DNA from: Solirubrobacter deserti
GTDB lineage: Bacteria; Actinomycetota; Thermoleophilia; Solirubrobacterales; Solirubrobacteraceae
Assembly: GCF_003344625.1 (NCBI RefSeq)
Contig: NZ_QPKJ02000004.1
Location: 248,001-312,000 of the forward strand
DNA: 64,000 bases
Direction: 5' to 3'
Shown: piece by piece, positions 1-8,310 of the stretch
Layout of the letters: each line of letters opens with the position of its first letter
Numbering within the stretch: position 1 is the stretch's first letter
The notes under the pieces: model-generated
The model's database searches: none
What the model was told of the DNA's origin: nothing
The model's input: only the letters and a program-made list of their open reading frames with translations
Program-made: the position numbers and the translations under genes

Positions 1-218
1 CATGCGGCATCACCCAGCTCGAGCTGGCGGTCGCAGTCCCACACCGACTGGACCTCGCTCCACAGGAAGCGGATCGGCCGCACCTGCCCCGGCAGCCGCC
101 GGCCCGGGATCCGGCCCTCGCGGTAGTAGCGCAGGATCGTCTCCGGCGACAGCCCGACCCGATCGCCGACCTCCTTCGCCGTGATGTACCGCTCGGCCTG
201 TTGCTCGCCGTTACTCAC
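1..218 (-). CDS. Excisionase-like helix-turn-helix protein (3' end cut by window edge)
   Basis: Reading leftward from a GTG at 218, 72 codons are visible before the window ends. The sequence has the MerR/excisionase HTH pattern: YITAKEVGDRVGLSPETILR, then a Y-Y-R-E-G-R-I-P-G-R turn, and FLWSEV near the end, as in DNA-binding HTH_17 proteins. Such proteins bend att DNA and steer an integrase towards excision. The GTG overlaps the TGA stop of the replication initiator gene (GTGA), so the two are probably translationally coupled. In pSAM2-type elements the integrase gene follows xis directly, so it is expected just left of base 1. The C-terminus is not visible. Confidence 0.82.
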   Translation of the reverse strand, partial: MSNGEQQAERYITAKEVGDRVGLSPETILRYYREGRIPGRRLPGQVRPIRFLWSEVQSVWDCDRQLELGDAA

Positions 219-1600
219 CTTCGTCTCCCTTCGACTGGACTGGACCGAAGTTCCTCGCGCGCCACCCGCCGCTGCCGTACCGCCCGCCTGCGACCGGACT
301 CGGCGAGCCACGCATCGCCCGGGGTCCTGTAACCCGCGCCGCTGTAGCGCCAGTAGCGCACGTCACGGCTGCGGTCGCGCAGCTGGCCCTGGCGGCGCAG
401 CACGTGTTCATGGCGAGCCTGGCGCAGCGCGGTGAAGGTCGTGGAGTAGCGGCGGCTCTTGGTGAAGCAGTGCCCACGAAACCCGAGCTGGTGCGCCCAG
501 CGGCGCAACTTGAGCGGGTGCAGCTCGCGGCGCAGCGCGAGGTCCCACGCCGTCTTGACCAACCGCTGCACGTGCGGGCGGACCTTCAGGCGGTCGATGT
601 CGCCGGGCTCGAGCCGGTAGAGCAGCCCGCCGACGACCTCGGTCGACTTGGTCGCGTACTTGGCGATGTAGCCCGCCGTCAGCTTCGACGTGTCCGCGTC
701 CAGCGGGCGCGCCTCGATCTGCGCGCCCCAACCGATCGGCAGGCCGGGATGCGCTGGCGAGCCGGGGGAGAGGAACGACGCGTGCTGGGCCGCCGCGGTG
801 GCCGCGTCGACGAGCAGCTGCTCGGTGAACCGCGCGGGTGGCGCAACGATCTCGCCGTCATCGTCCAGGACGTCCAGGCGCAGCACGCAGTGGAAATGCA
901 GCGCGCCACGGCGCTGGAATTCGGCCACTTTCACGTAGGACACGCGCGCGCTTAGCTTGTTCTGGCTGACGCCCGTGAGCCGGGCGAGCTCGCGCGGGAA
1001 CTGGATCGCCGTGCGCCGCCACAGCTCGGGCGCCAGCGCGTTCCACAGCACCGCATGCTCGTACTCGAAGCACTCCGTGCACAGCGGCTCGCCGAGGCGC
1101 TCGTCGTCTTCGTCATGGACGAGCGAACAGCCAAGCGGGACACCGTGCGGGCAGATCCCGCCGTCGCGCCGAGGGCGGCAGCGCCGCGCCTGGCCGTCGA
1201 TCACGCGGCGCGAGTGCACCGGCCCGAAGCTCGGGGCCGTGAGGGTCAGGAACACCATCGGATGCTCGATGACGGTCTCGGGGACGCCTTTGCCGCCGCG
1301 CATCCCGCTCACGACGAGCTGGTAGGCGTCACCGCGGTAGACCTCAGCGCACGACGGGCACACGGCCTCGCGCCGGTTGCCGCAGCACTTGAGCAGCGTC
1401 CCGTCCGGCTCATCGTCGGTCGAGTAGCGGCCGACGACCTCGCCCGTCTGCGAGTCGATCGACGTCACGCCGCCCTTCAGCCGCACCGGCCGCCGGCAGT
1501 ACCCCGCCGACTTGAGCTGGCGCTCGAAGCGCTCGCACTCGTTCGGGTCGGCCGCGCGCGCGAACACGTCCTGCAGCAGCGGACTCGCTACGGCCGTCAT
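215..1600 (-). CDS. RepSA-like rolling-circle replication initiator (HUH superfamily)
   Basis: The 461-residue product resembles the replication initiators of actinobacterial integrative elements such as pSAM2 RepSA. Visible marks are CxxC pairs in the N-terminal third (CCGNRREAVCPSC), a VFLTLTAPSFGPVH strand, a GALHFHCVLRLD segment carrying the metal-binding H-F-H, and AGYIAKYATKS with candidate catalytic tyrosines. Such proteins nick the element's origin and start rolling-circle replication after excision. In elements with a type IV secretion system they may also serve as the relaxase. The ATG at 1600 overlaps the FtsK stop as ATGA, which supports this start over upstream in-frame options. 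Its stop overlaps the xis start. Family assignment is by motif recall and no alignment was run. Confidence 0.82.
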   Translation of the reverse strand: MTAVASPLLQDVFARAADPNECERFERQLKSAGYCRRPVRLKGGVTSIDSQTGEVVGRYSTDDEPDGTLLKCCGNRREAVCPSCAEVYRGDAYQLVVSGMRGGKGVPETVIEHPMVFLTLTAPSFGPVHSRRVIDGQARRCRPRRDGGICPHGVPLGCSLVHDEDDERLGEPLCTECFEYEHAVLWNALAPELWRRTAIQFPRELARLTGVSQNKLSARVSYVKVAEFQRRGALHFHCVLRLDVLDDDGEIVAPPARFTEQLLVDAATAAAQHASFLSPGSPAHPGLPIGWGAQIEARPLDADTSKLTAGYIAKYATKSTEVVGGLLYRLEPGDIDRLKVRPHVQRLVKTAWDLALRRELHPLKLRRWAHQLGFRGHCFTKSRRYSTTFTALRQARHEHVLRRQGQLRDRSRDVRYWRYSGAGYRTPGDAWLAESGRRRAVRQRRVAREELRSSPVEGRRR

Positions 1601-2970
1601 GCGCTCACACCCTCCGCGAGCCACTTGTCCGCCCGCGCAGCCGACGCGCGCTCGGCGATCGCCGACACGTCCTCGTCACTGAGGTAGTAGCCGCGCATCC
1701 GCACCGGCCGATCGCCGTCCGCGAGCAGATACCCCACGCCCCGCTGCGCGCCCGGGATGTCGGACGCGTCTGCGCCGGCCGAGGCCCAGCCCTGCCCGAG
1801 AATCGTGTCCGAGGCCTGCGGCGTCGTGCACCGCATCGCCAACCGGAACCCGAACAGGTCCCGCAGCGCCGAGGGCACCACGTCGGCACCGGGCTTCTGC
1901 GTGGCGGCGCAGACGATCACGCCGGCCGCTCGGCCGCGGGCCACCAGGTCGCGCAGCAGCTCGGCGAATTCCTTCTGCACGGCCCTCTCCGGCACCGTCA
2001 GGTAGAACGCCAGCTCGTCGCACACCACCAGGTGCAGCGGCAGCCCGTCGCCGCGACGGACCTTGCGTTGCCCCTTGGCGAGCAGCTCGCGGTAGCGCTC
2101 GTCCATGACGTCCCGCACTTCGCGCAAGAGCGCGAGCGCGTCGTCGCCGCTCGGGCCGGCGACCTTCCGAGCGAGGGGCGCCCACGCCGCCAGCTCCACG
2201 AGCTTGCCGTCCAGCAGCCACACGCGCGTCTCCGGATCGAGCGTGGCCGCAGCGATCACAACCGAGAGCGCCGCGGACTTGCCAGCGCCGGGCTCGCCGC
2301 CGATCAGCACATTGCGCTCGACCAGCGAGACCGCCACGTGCTCGCCCTGCTCGTCCACGCCGAGCGGCACCGGCTCCCACAGCGACAGCCGCTCCGTCGT
2401 GACCGATGGCCATGTCACAGGCGCCGCGTCCTCGAACGGATCACGCCGGATCACGAGCACGCTCGCCCGCGCCGCATTCCGCCGATCACGCAGCACCCGA
2501 ACCTCGCGCGCACGCAGGCACGCCGCCAGGTGCTCGGAGCGAGCGTCCAGGTCAGCGACCGACTGCCCACGCCGCACATGCACGTCGAGCACGTCACCCG
2601 CAGGCACCCGCGAGACCGACCACACCCCCGGACACCGGAACGGACCCGCCGCGACACCCGCGTCGATCGTCGCCCGTGCCCACGCCCGCCGGACATGCAT
2701 CGCCCGCAGCAGATGCCCCAGGAAACGCCGCGTCCTCGGGATCGCCACCACACCCGCGACGCAAGCCACGACAGCGATCCAGCCGAGCACACCACCGACG
2801 AGCCGCTGCATTACCGCGAGCACGAGCACCAGGGCGAGTTCCAGGCGCACGCTCCACACGGCCCACGCGAGCCCGACGAGCAGCGCCTCGACCTCGACCC
2901 TCCAGCGCTCACGCCGCTGCGCGCGGGCCAGTTCATCGACGACGTGGACCACTGACGACCGGCGCCACAT
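1597..2970 (-). CDS. FtsK/SpoIIIE-type DNA translocase (TraSA/TcpA-like)
   Basis: The 457-residue protein starts with hydrophobic segments (about residues 28-75). The ATPase core has Walker A GGEPGAGKSAA at about residues 223-233 and a Walker B-like LHLVVCDELAFYL near 315. The segment GVIVCAATQKPGADVVPSALR is typical of the FtsK/HerA fold. In AICEs this protein pumps double-stranded DNA between mycelia; in Tn916/pCW3 systems the FtsK-like TcpA acts as coupling protein for a type IV channel. Both kinds of neighbour are present here, so its role could be either. It lies 9 bp downstream of the SCO3933-type gene and overlaps the replication initiator by ATGA, forming one operon. Confidence 0.88.
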   Translation of the reverse strand: MWRRSSVVHVVDELARAQRRERWRVEVEALLVGLAWAVWSVRLELALVLVLAVMQRLVGGVLGWIAVVACVAGVVAIPRTRRFLGHLLRAMHVRRAWARATIDAGVAAGPFRCPGVWSVSRVPAGDVLDVHVRRGQSVADLDARSEHLAACLRAREVRVLRDRRNAARASVLVIRRDPFEDAAPVTWPSVTTERLSLWEPVPLGVDEQGEHVAVSLVERNVLIGGEPGAGKSAALSVVIAAATLDPETRVWLLDGKLVELAAWAPLARKVAGPSGDDALALLREVRDVMDERYRELLAKGQRKVRRGDGLPLHLVVCDELAFYLTVPERAVQKEFAELLRDLVARGRAAGVIVCAATQKPGADVVPSALRDLFGFRLAMRCTTPQASDTILGQGWASAGADASDIPGAQRGVGYLLADGDRPVRMRGYYLSDEDVSAIAERASAARADKWLAEGVSA

Positions 2971-2979
2971 GATCGAGAC

Positions 2980-3327
2980 CTACGCCGCGGCCTTCTCGCT
3001 CGGCTTGCCGTTAGGCGACCCGCCGGCGACTCCTACGATTTTCACGGCGCTCGCGCGGAACGCGACGCCCGATCGGTCGTTCATCGACCAGGGCATCGCC
3101 ACGAGCCCTTCGAGCGCCAGCATCGCGCCCTGCGCGACCTGAGGATCACCCGCGACCTTGACCGTGATGATTTGCGCGCCGTCGGGATCGAGCGCGACGA
3201 CCTGGAGGTTGAAGAGCAGTTCGCCGTTCTCGTCGGCTCTCTGCACACGCGTCTCGAAGTCCGTGACCGGTCTCGCCTCGGCTGCGGCCATGAATGTCAT
3301 GCCGGACGTGTCGATTGGCAGCTTCAT
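2980..3327 (-). CDS. SCO3933-type small regulatory protein upstream of FtsK
   Basis: The product is 115 residues and starts MKLPIDTSGMTF. It has a beta-rich pattern (FNLQVVALDPDGAQIITVKV) and ends in a Lys/Ala-rich tail. Short proteins of this appearance sit directly upstream of the traSA/FtsK gene in many Streptomyces integrative elements, where they are annotated as SCO3933-family regulators. The exact function is not established. A longer in-frame ORF reaches 3402, but the ATG at 3327 gives the family-typical N-terminus and leaves the CGACT-repeat region non-coding. It is the first gene of the leftward regulator-FtsK-Rep-Xis operon. Confidence 0.72.
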   Translation of the reverse strand: MKLPIDTSGMTFMAAAEARPVTDFETRVQRADENGELLFNLQVVALDPDGAQIITVKVAGDPQVAQGAMLALEGLVAMPWSMNDRSGVAFRASAVKIVGVAGGSPNGKPSEKAAA

Positions 3328-3345
3328 GACGGACCCCGCTTCGTT

Positions 3346-3438
3346 GTCGACTGGACGGACACTAGACCTCCTAGTCAGTCGGAACCTGACGAATACGTCC
3401 ACAACGGTAGCGACTAATAAGTCGTCTTGTCAACGACT
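3346..3438. promoter_or_regulatory. CGACT-repeat operator region between divergent ICE operons
   Basis: The gap between the leftward replication operon and the rightward XRE-CutA operon holds repeated CGACT half-sites: about 3348, an AGTCAGTCG at 3373-3381, a perfect palindrome CGACT-AATA-AGTCG at 3411-3424, and CGACT at 3434-3438. A CTAG-centred inverted segment lies nearby. Its position beside an XRE repressor gene suggests the repressor's operators, which would control both divergent operons. No promoter hexamers were assigned with confidence. Confidence 0.5.
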
Positions 3439-3452
3439 GATGGGTCTGTACG

Positions 3453-4091
3453 ATGACCTCACCCGTGGAAGCGAGCCAAACCGAGCCCCACTTCGGCGAG
3501 ATCATCAAGCGCCTGCGCCAGGAAGCCGGTCTCTCGCAGGCCGGTCTCGCAGCCGCGGTCGGCATCCACACTCGGCAGATCACGCGGTACGAGAACGGCG
3601 AGCAGCAGCCGGTCCTCGGCGTCGCTCAGCGGCTCGCCCAGGCGCTCGGCGTCTCGCTCGACGAGCTGGCTGGGGCCCCTGGCGACCGCATCAAGCTCGA
3701 AGGCACCTGGTGGGCCGCCTGGCAGACCTTCAACGACGGCCAGGAAGTCATCGCCACCCAGCCAGTCGGCCTGTCGCAACACGGCTCAACGATTCAGATC
3801 GAAGCGCTCGAGCGCAGCACCGAGAACGAGCGCGGGGGCTATCTCTGGCGCGGCGAACTCCGCCTCTGGGACGGTCAGATCCTTATGGGCTACTACGCAG
3901 CGGCCGACGGCAACGTGCGGTCAAAGGGCACCATGTACTTCGTGCTGCACGCCCAAGGCGAACACGCGCACGGCCGCTGGGTCGGCCTCTCCTATGACGG
4001 ACCCGTCGTCAGCGGCCGAGCCGCCTTGGCGCGAACCCGCGAAGAGGCGCAAGGCGTCGTGCGCGAGCGAACCGAACGAGCTGCAACATGA
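3453..4091 (+). CDS. XRE-family regulator with a C-terminal domain of unknown function
   Basis: The product has 212 residues. Residues about 14-75 form a Cro/CI-type HTH: IIKRLRQEAGLSQAGLAAAV, HTRQITRYENGEQQP and a following helix. The C-terminal half (about 80-195) is Trp- and Gly-rich (LEGTWWAAWQTF, GYLWRGELRLWDGQILMGYY) and looks like a small beta-barrel or sensor domain that I cannot name. The ATG at 3453 begins MTSPVEASQ. The stop overlaps the CutA start as ATGA, so the two are coupled. By position it is the likely ICE repressor, acting on the CGACT repeats just upstream, with the C-terminal domain a candidate signal input. Confidence 0.8.
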   Translation: MTSPVEASQTEPHFGEIIKRLRQEAGLSQAGLAAAVGIHTRQITRYENGEQQPVLGVAQRLAQALGVSLDELAGAPGDRIKLEGTWWAAWQTFNDGQEVIATQPVGLSQHGSTIQIEALERSTENERGGYLWRGELRLWDGQILMGYYAAADGNVRSKGTMYFVLHAQGEHAHGRWVGLSYDGPVVSGRAALARTREEAQGVVRERTERAAT

Positions 4092-4450
4092 CGCACGATC
4101 TTTGCGAGGTGATAGTCACCGCGCCCGATCCCGAATGGTTGACGGATCTCTGTCGCGACCTGGTAACCGCGGGCCTCGCCTCGTCTGCGCACGTGGTTCA
4201 CCCAGTGACCAGCATCTACCGTTGGAAAGGCGAGGTGCACCAGGCGAACGAGGCTCGGGCCTTTCTGCGCACCCGGCAGGCACTCGTGGCAGCCATTGTC
4301 GAGTTCGTTGTACCGCGACATCCGTACGAAGTTCCGAACGTGACCGCGCTGCCGGTGATCGCCGGCAACTCGCCCTATTTAGCGTGGATCCGTTCGGAGA
4401 CCCGCAGCGCTTTGGACGCCCGCGAAAGTCGGACCAGCCTGGAGCCCTAA
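4088..4450 (+). CDS. cutA: CutA-like protein (CutA1 family)
   Basis: The 120-residue product matches the CutA1 fold signature. The N-terminal strand is EVIVTAPDPEWL, followed by a helix with LCRDLVTAGLASSAHV, then VTSIYRWKGEV, and HPYEVPNVTALPVIAGN with SPYLAWI near the end. CutA proteins are stable trimers linked historically to copper tolerance, and their general role is still debated. The gene is translationally coupled (ATGA) to the XRE regulator inside a mobile element. This is an uncommon place for cutA and suggests either a signalling partner for the regulator or simple cargo. Confidence 0.85.
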   Translation: MTHDLCEVIVTAPDPEWLTDLCRDLVTAGLASSAHVVHPVTSIYRWKGEVHQANEARAFLRTRQALVAAIVEFVVPRHPYEVPNVTALPVIAGNSPYLAWIRSETRSALDARESRTSLEP

Positions 4451-4519
4451 CGAGACCTCTGGCCATCGACGGCCCGCGTCCCGTGTATCGGCGCGTCCTC
4501 CAGCCGCGATAATGCGCCG

Positions 4520-5716
4520 ATGCCCGGCGACGGACCAACCATCAAGCAGCTAGTGGGTCGCCCTATCGGTGACCTCCTGCTTGATCCCAAAAACCCCCGA
4601 CTTCCGCTAGATCTGGACGGCGACGACCAGTTCGCGCTCATCCAGTTCTTCGACAAGCGCTACGACCTCGACGAACTCGCCGAATCCATGCTTGAAAAAG
4701 GGTTCTTTCCGCAGGAGCCCTTGCTCGTTCTCAAGCCGGACTACATGTCGAACGAGGACGCGGAAGGGCCTCAGCATGACGGCCATGCGCGCGTCGTAGT
4801 CGAGGGCAATCGTCGTCTCGCGACGCTAAAGCTGCTGCTCGATGAGGACGCGCAGAACCACGTGGAGAGGAGTGCACACTGGAGAGGTCTTCGAGAGCGA
4901 GCCGAAGCGGTACGCGATCGGCTCGAGATCGTTCCCACTCAGCAGTACGCTGAGCGTGGCGAAGTCGAGGACTATCTCGGCTTCCGGCACGTCACGGGCA
5001 TCGAGCAATGGACCGCTGAAGCCAAGGCTCGGTTCGTGACCGAGATGGTGGCTGGCGGCGCCTCGTTCAAAGACGCGGCACGAAAGATCGGCAGCCGCCA
5101 AGACGCGGTGCGGCGCCAGGTCATCACCTACGCCTCGCTACGGCAAGCGCAAGATGACGGCCAGGATGTCGAGCGAGCCGTGCGTTTCTTCGGCGTCTTC
5201 TATCGCGCCCTACAGACTCAAGGCATCCGCGAGTTCGTCGGGGTCCCGGACTACCGCGAATTCGATGCGTACGACCCAGCACCGGTTCCGCCCGGAAACG
5301 AGCCGCGCGTGGCCGAACTCGCCAGCTGGCTATTCGGAGACGGCGCGCATGTCAAGCCGCTATTCACGGACTCTCGCCGCTTGACCGATCTAGGTCGGGT
5401 CCTCCGGGCGCCCGACGCAGTAGTGCTTTTGCAAGAAGAGCGGGACTTTGCGGGGGCCCTCGCTCTCAGCGATACAGACAAGAGCAGCATCCAAACGTCA
5501 CTCAACAAGGCGCGCACAGAGCTCGTGCGAGCCAACGGATTGGCCTTCAATTTTGTTGGCGACGCCGAGGTCATCTCACGCGCCCGCGACGTCGCGCGCG
5601 TGCTGGACGCGATCGTCGGCACCCTGGGCGAACCCCGCGCTGACAGCGTCGAGACCTCGCCAGCGACTGGGACCGTTGAGAAAGACAGCGCCGCTTCTGG
5701 GGCTCCCAAGACGTGA
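4520..5716 (+). CDS. ParB/Srx-like N-terminal domain protein of a putative defence island
   Basis: The 398-residue protein has the ParB/sulfiredoxin-type pattern in its first 120 residues: GRPIGDLLLDPKNPR, LAESMLEKGFFPQEPLLVL and VVVEGNRRLATLKLLL, the GxxR-like nucleotide-binding loop. A helix-turn-helix-like segment follows near residues 175-200 (GGASFKDAARKIGSRQDAV). There is no partition partner (ParA) nearby. Instead it is coupled to a putative nuclease (stop overlaps GTG 5713) and followed by a cytosine methyltransferase. A role in DNA sensing or modification within a restriction-like system is therefore more likely than plasmid partition. The family assignment is sound; the function is inferred. 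Confidence 0.72.
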   Translation: MPGDGPTIKQLVGRPIGDLLLDPKNPRLPLDLDGDDQFALIQFFDKRYDLDELAESMLEKGFFPQEPLLVLKPDYMSNEDAEGPQHDGHARVVVEGNRRLATLKLLLDEDAQNHVERSAHWRGLRERAEAVRDRLEIVPTQQYAERGEVEDYLGFRHVTGIEQWTAEAKARFVTEMVAGGASFKDAARKIGSRQDAVRRQVITYASLRQAQDDGQDVERAVRFFGVFYRALQTQGIREFVGVPDYREFDAYDPAPVPPGNEPRVAELASWLFGDGAHVKPLFTDSRRLTDLGRVLRAPDAVVLLQEERDFAGALALSDTDKSSIQTSLNKARTELVRANGLAFNFVGDAEVISRARDVARVLDAIVGTLGEPRADSVETSPATGTVEKDSAASGAPKT

Positions 5717-6720
5717 TAGAGCTGCCAGCCGGAGATCCGACAGTTGAGGAGCTGGCCGACTGGGCTGAGCTCGAGATCATGTTCGGCGACACGCTCGGAA
5801 TGGGCACCGGGCAACTCGCTCAGCTCTTTGCCAACGCTTTCGGAGACGACGAGCCGGATGAGCTTCGTCTTGAGCAGGAACAGCTCACTGACGACGAAAT
5901 GGAGTTCGACGAGCGGTCCCTACGTGAGGACATTCGCGCCGCAGCGGCGGCTGGAGACTCCCCCTCCTCCAGGCGAGCCGACGATGTTCTCCGAGAGCTG
6001 AGCTTCAGGGCGCAGGTGGTCGGGGGCGCCTACCCGCTTTCTGTCGACGGCGGCGGGATCGAGCTGTTGCGCCTCTGGGACGACGACCCGCTTTACGCCT
6101 TCTTGGCACTCGTTGGCGCGCGCCTCGAGTCTGGGCTTGATATTCCGTTCCACGAGCCGGCCTGGCTATTCGAGGAGATTGTGGCTTGCGCCCTGGCTCG
6201 CTACGTCGGGGGAACGGGATACCGGTTCGGGTGGCCGCAGAAGGATGGCGAGCCGATCGAGGACTTCGTCGCCAAGGCACGACGTTTGTCGAAGCGACTG
6301 GGTGAGTTGCCGGGGGCGATGCGAAACGTGTCGCCCGCTGCGAAGGACTACACGCTCGACGTCGTGGCCTGGCGATCGTTTGCGGACGACACGCCGGAAC
6401 AGCCCACGCCAGGGCAACTCGTCGTCCTTTGCCAGTGCGGGATCGGGAAAGACTGGGCGGCGAAGAGCATGCAAGTCGGCAAATGGCGTGAGGTGATCCA
6501 ATTCTCCGTCGAGCCGATCGCTGCGCTCGCGTTCCCGCACACGCCATCACGAGTGGACTCGGAGCTTCATAGATGGCACGACGTCGCCTCCTCGCCCAGC
6601 ATCCCATTTGATCGGCTCCGAATTGCCTCCCTGCTCACAGTTGAAGATTTGCCTGGCGCACTGATCGCTCGTCTAAGGGACTGGATCGAGAGATCGCTCG
6701 ACAAGTTGCCCATCGACTGA
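5713..6720 (+). CDS. Putative PD-(D/E)XK-like nuclease of unknown family
   Basis: The 335-residue product starts at GTG 5713, overlapping the upstream stop. The N-terminal 110 residues are acidic. The C-terminal half has KDYTLDVVAWRSFAD followed by GQLVVLCQCGIGKDW at about residues 215-255. A buried Asp on one strand, then a strand ending in Q-C-x-x-G-K, is the spacing of a PD-(D/E)XK core in which Gln replaces the usual Glu/Asp. I recognise no named family. Its position between a ParB-like protein and a DNA cytosine methyltransferase makes a restriction endonuclease role plausible, but catalysis is an inference from one motif. Confidence 0.6.
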   Translation: MIELPAGDPTVEELADWAELEIMFGDTLGMGTGQLAQLFANAFGDDEPDELRLEQEQLTDDEMEFDERSLREDIRAAAAAGDSPSSRRADDVLRELSFRAQVVGGAYPLSVDGGGIELLRLWDDDPLYAFLALVGARLESGLDIPFHEPAWLFEEIVACALARYVGGTGYRFGWPQKDGEPIEDFVAKARRLSKRLGELPGAMRNVSPAAKDYTLDVVAWRSFADDTPEQPTPGQLVVLCQCGIGKDWAAKSMQVGKWREVIQFSVEPIAALAFPHTPSRVDSELHRWHDVASSPSIPFDRLRIASLLTVEDLPGALIARLRDWIERSLDKLPID

Positions 6721-6891
6721 GTCAGTCGCCGGTCCTCCGCCCGCGGCCCCGGCCGTAGGGGACGCTGGCCGACGGTCATCGTGAGTCGCTCGACTTCTCG
6801 CATCCGTCGGCGGCCACAGCCCAATCCAATTGGGGTTGCCTCCGGCATGTCGGGGCCGTAGCTTCCGGCGGCGAAGGTAGGCTGTCTGAGA

Positions 6892-8196
6892 ATGCCTCAG
6901 CTCGCGCGCACCGCGCTATCTCTTTACACGGGCGCGGGTGGTCTCGACTACGGCCTTGAGGCAGCGGGATTCCGCATCGTGGCGTGTGTCGAGCGCGACA
7001 AGGACGCACGTGCGACCATCGGCGCGAGTCGAGATTGGAGACTTGCCGAGCGGCCAGACATTGCGAGCTACGCTCCAAGCGAGCTCCTCGACGAGTTCTC
7101 CCTTCAGGAAGGCGCGATCGACGTCCTCGCCGCGGGGCCGCCTTGTCAGCCCTTCTCGAAAGCCGGCTGGTGGTACCGGGACGCCCGTAGACTCGCCGAT
7201 CCGAGATCCGACACGCTCCGGATGCTTCTTGACGTTCTTGAGGAGACGCTTCCGCGCATTCTGCTTCTGGAGAACGTTCGAGGCTTCGCTTACCGCGATC
7301 GCGACGAAGCGGTCACTCTGATCCGGAGCCGCCTCGCCGCGCTAAATCACACACGAGGCACAAATTATGTGCTGCGCGCTCTCGAACTCAATTCGGCCGA
7401 CTACGGCGTTCCGCAGCGTCGAGATCGGCTGTTTCTGTACGCGTGCATCGATGGCGCGGAGCTTCAGCTTCCCGAGCCCACACATGGACCCGGCCGACGG
7501 AATCCCTACCGCACAGCCTGGGACGCCCTGGGGGATGAAATCCCGGATGACGTGGAGGAACTCATGCCGTCCGGAAAGTGGGCGGAGCTTCTGCCCACGA
7601 TTCCGGAAGGCCACAACTACTTGTGGCACACGCGACGGGGCGGAGGCGAATCGCTCTTCGGCTATAGGACGCGCTATTGGAGCTTTCTTCTGAAGTTGGC
7701 GAAGGCGATGCCATCGTGGACGCTGCCGGCGACACCCGGCCCATCGACGGGTCCGTTCCACTGGGATTCTCGTAGATTGGCCCGAAGCGAACTCCAGCGG
7801 CTTCAGACCTTCCCGTCCGACGTGACGGTCGTAGGAAGCCACACTTCCGCTCATCGGCAGCTAGGCAATGCTGTCCCTTCCGCCATCGGAGAACTACTCG
7901 GTCGCCTCGCGCTCGACTACCTCGGGAACAAGGCGCCGTCTGGCGAGCTCACCCTCATCCCCGGCGCACGAGCCGGCATGCCTCCTCCTCTGCCGCCGCA
8001 GCCGGTCCCGGGCTGGATTCGGAAGAAACACGCTCGTCCCCACGACGATCATCCTGGCAAGGGGAAGGGGCCGGGCGCGAAGGAGCGAGCCGAGCGTTCT
8101 CGCCCTACGCCGATCGAACCCATTGGCGCGCCTGACATCGTGCAGCTTCCGCATGTGAACCAAGTTGACCAGCCCGAGGAGTCGGTCCGGCGGTAA
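6892..8196 (+). CDS. C5-cytosine DNA methyltransferase
   Basis: The 434-residue protein shows the ordered motifs of m5C methyltransferases. Motif I is LSLYTGAGGLDYGLEAAGF near residue 10, motif IV is AGPPCQPFSKAG with the catalytic Cys near residue 84, motif VI is LLLENVRGF, motif VIII is YGVPQRRDRLFL, and motif X is HRQLGNAVPSAIGELL. The target recognition region lies at about residues 200-300. A basic, Pro-rich tail of about 100 residues follows motif X and is unusual. The enzyme transfers methyl groups from SAM to C5 of cytosine in a specific site, and would protect host DNA if the upstream gene encodes the matching nuclease. It starts 171 bp after the preceding stop. Confidence 0.93.
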   Translation: MPQLARTALSLYTGAGGLDYGLEAAGFRIVACVERDKDARATIGASRDWRLAERPDIASYAPSELLDEFSLQEGAIDVLAAGPPCQPFSKAGWWYRDARRLADPRSDTLRMLLDVLEETLPRILLLENVRGFAYRDRDEAVTLIRSRLAALNHTRGTNYVLRALELNSADYGVPQRRDRLFLYACIDGAELQLPEPTHGPGRRNPYRTAWDALGDEIPDDVEELMPSGKWAELLPTIPEGHNYLWHTRRGGGESLFGYRTRYWSFLLKLAKAMPSWTLPATPGPSTGPFHWDSRRLARSELQRLQTFPSDVTVVGSHTSAHRQLGNAVPSAIGELLGRLALDYLGNKAPSGELTLIPGARAGMPPPLPPQPVPGWIRKKHARPHDDHPGKGKGPGAKERAERSRPTPIEPIGAPDIVQLPHVNQVDQPEESVRR

Positions 8197-8310
8197 TAGG
8201 CAATGCCGCTAGAGAACGTCTCAGCCAGGTGCTAGGGTTTCGCTTTCAATCGACTGCTTCCTGACTTCTCGCCGCGGATCGGCCTGATTTCTCCGAAGCA
8301 AAGGAGTGTG

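Noticed and set aside
4520..5716. ParB-like gene as a plasmid-partition ParB
   Set aside because: No parA gene or parS-like repeats lie nearby, and the neighbours are a putative nuclease and a methyltransferase.
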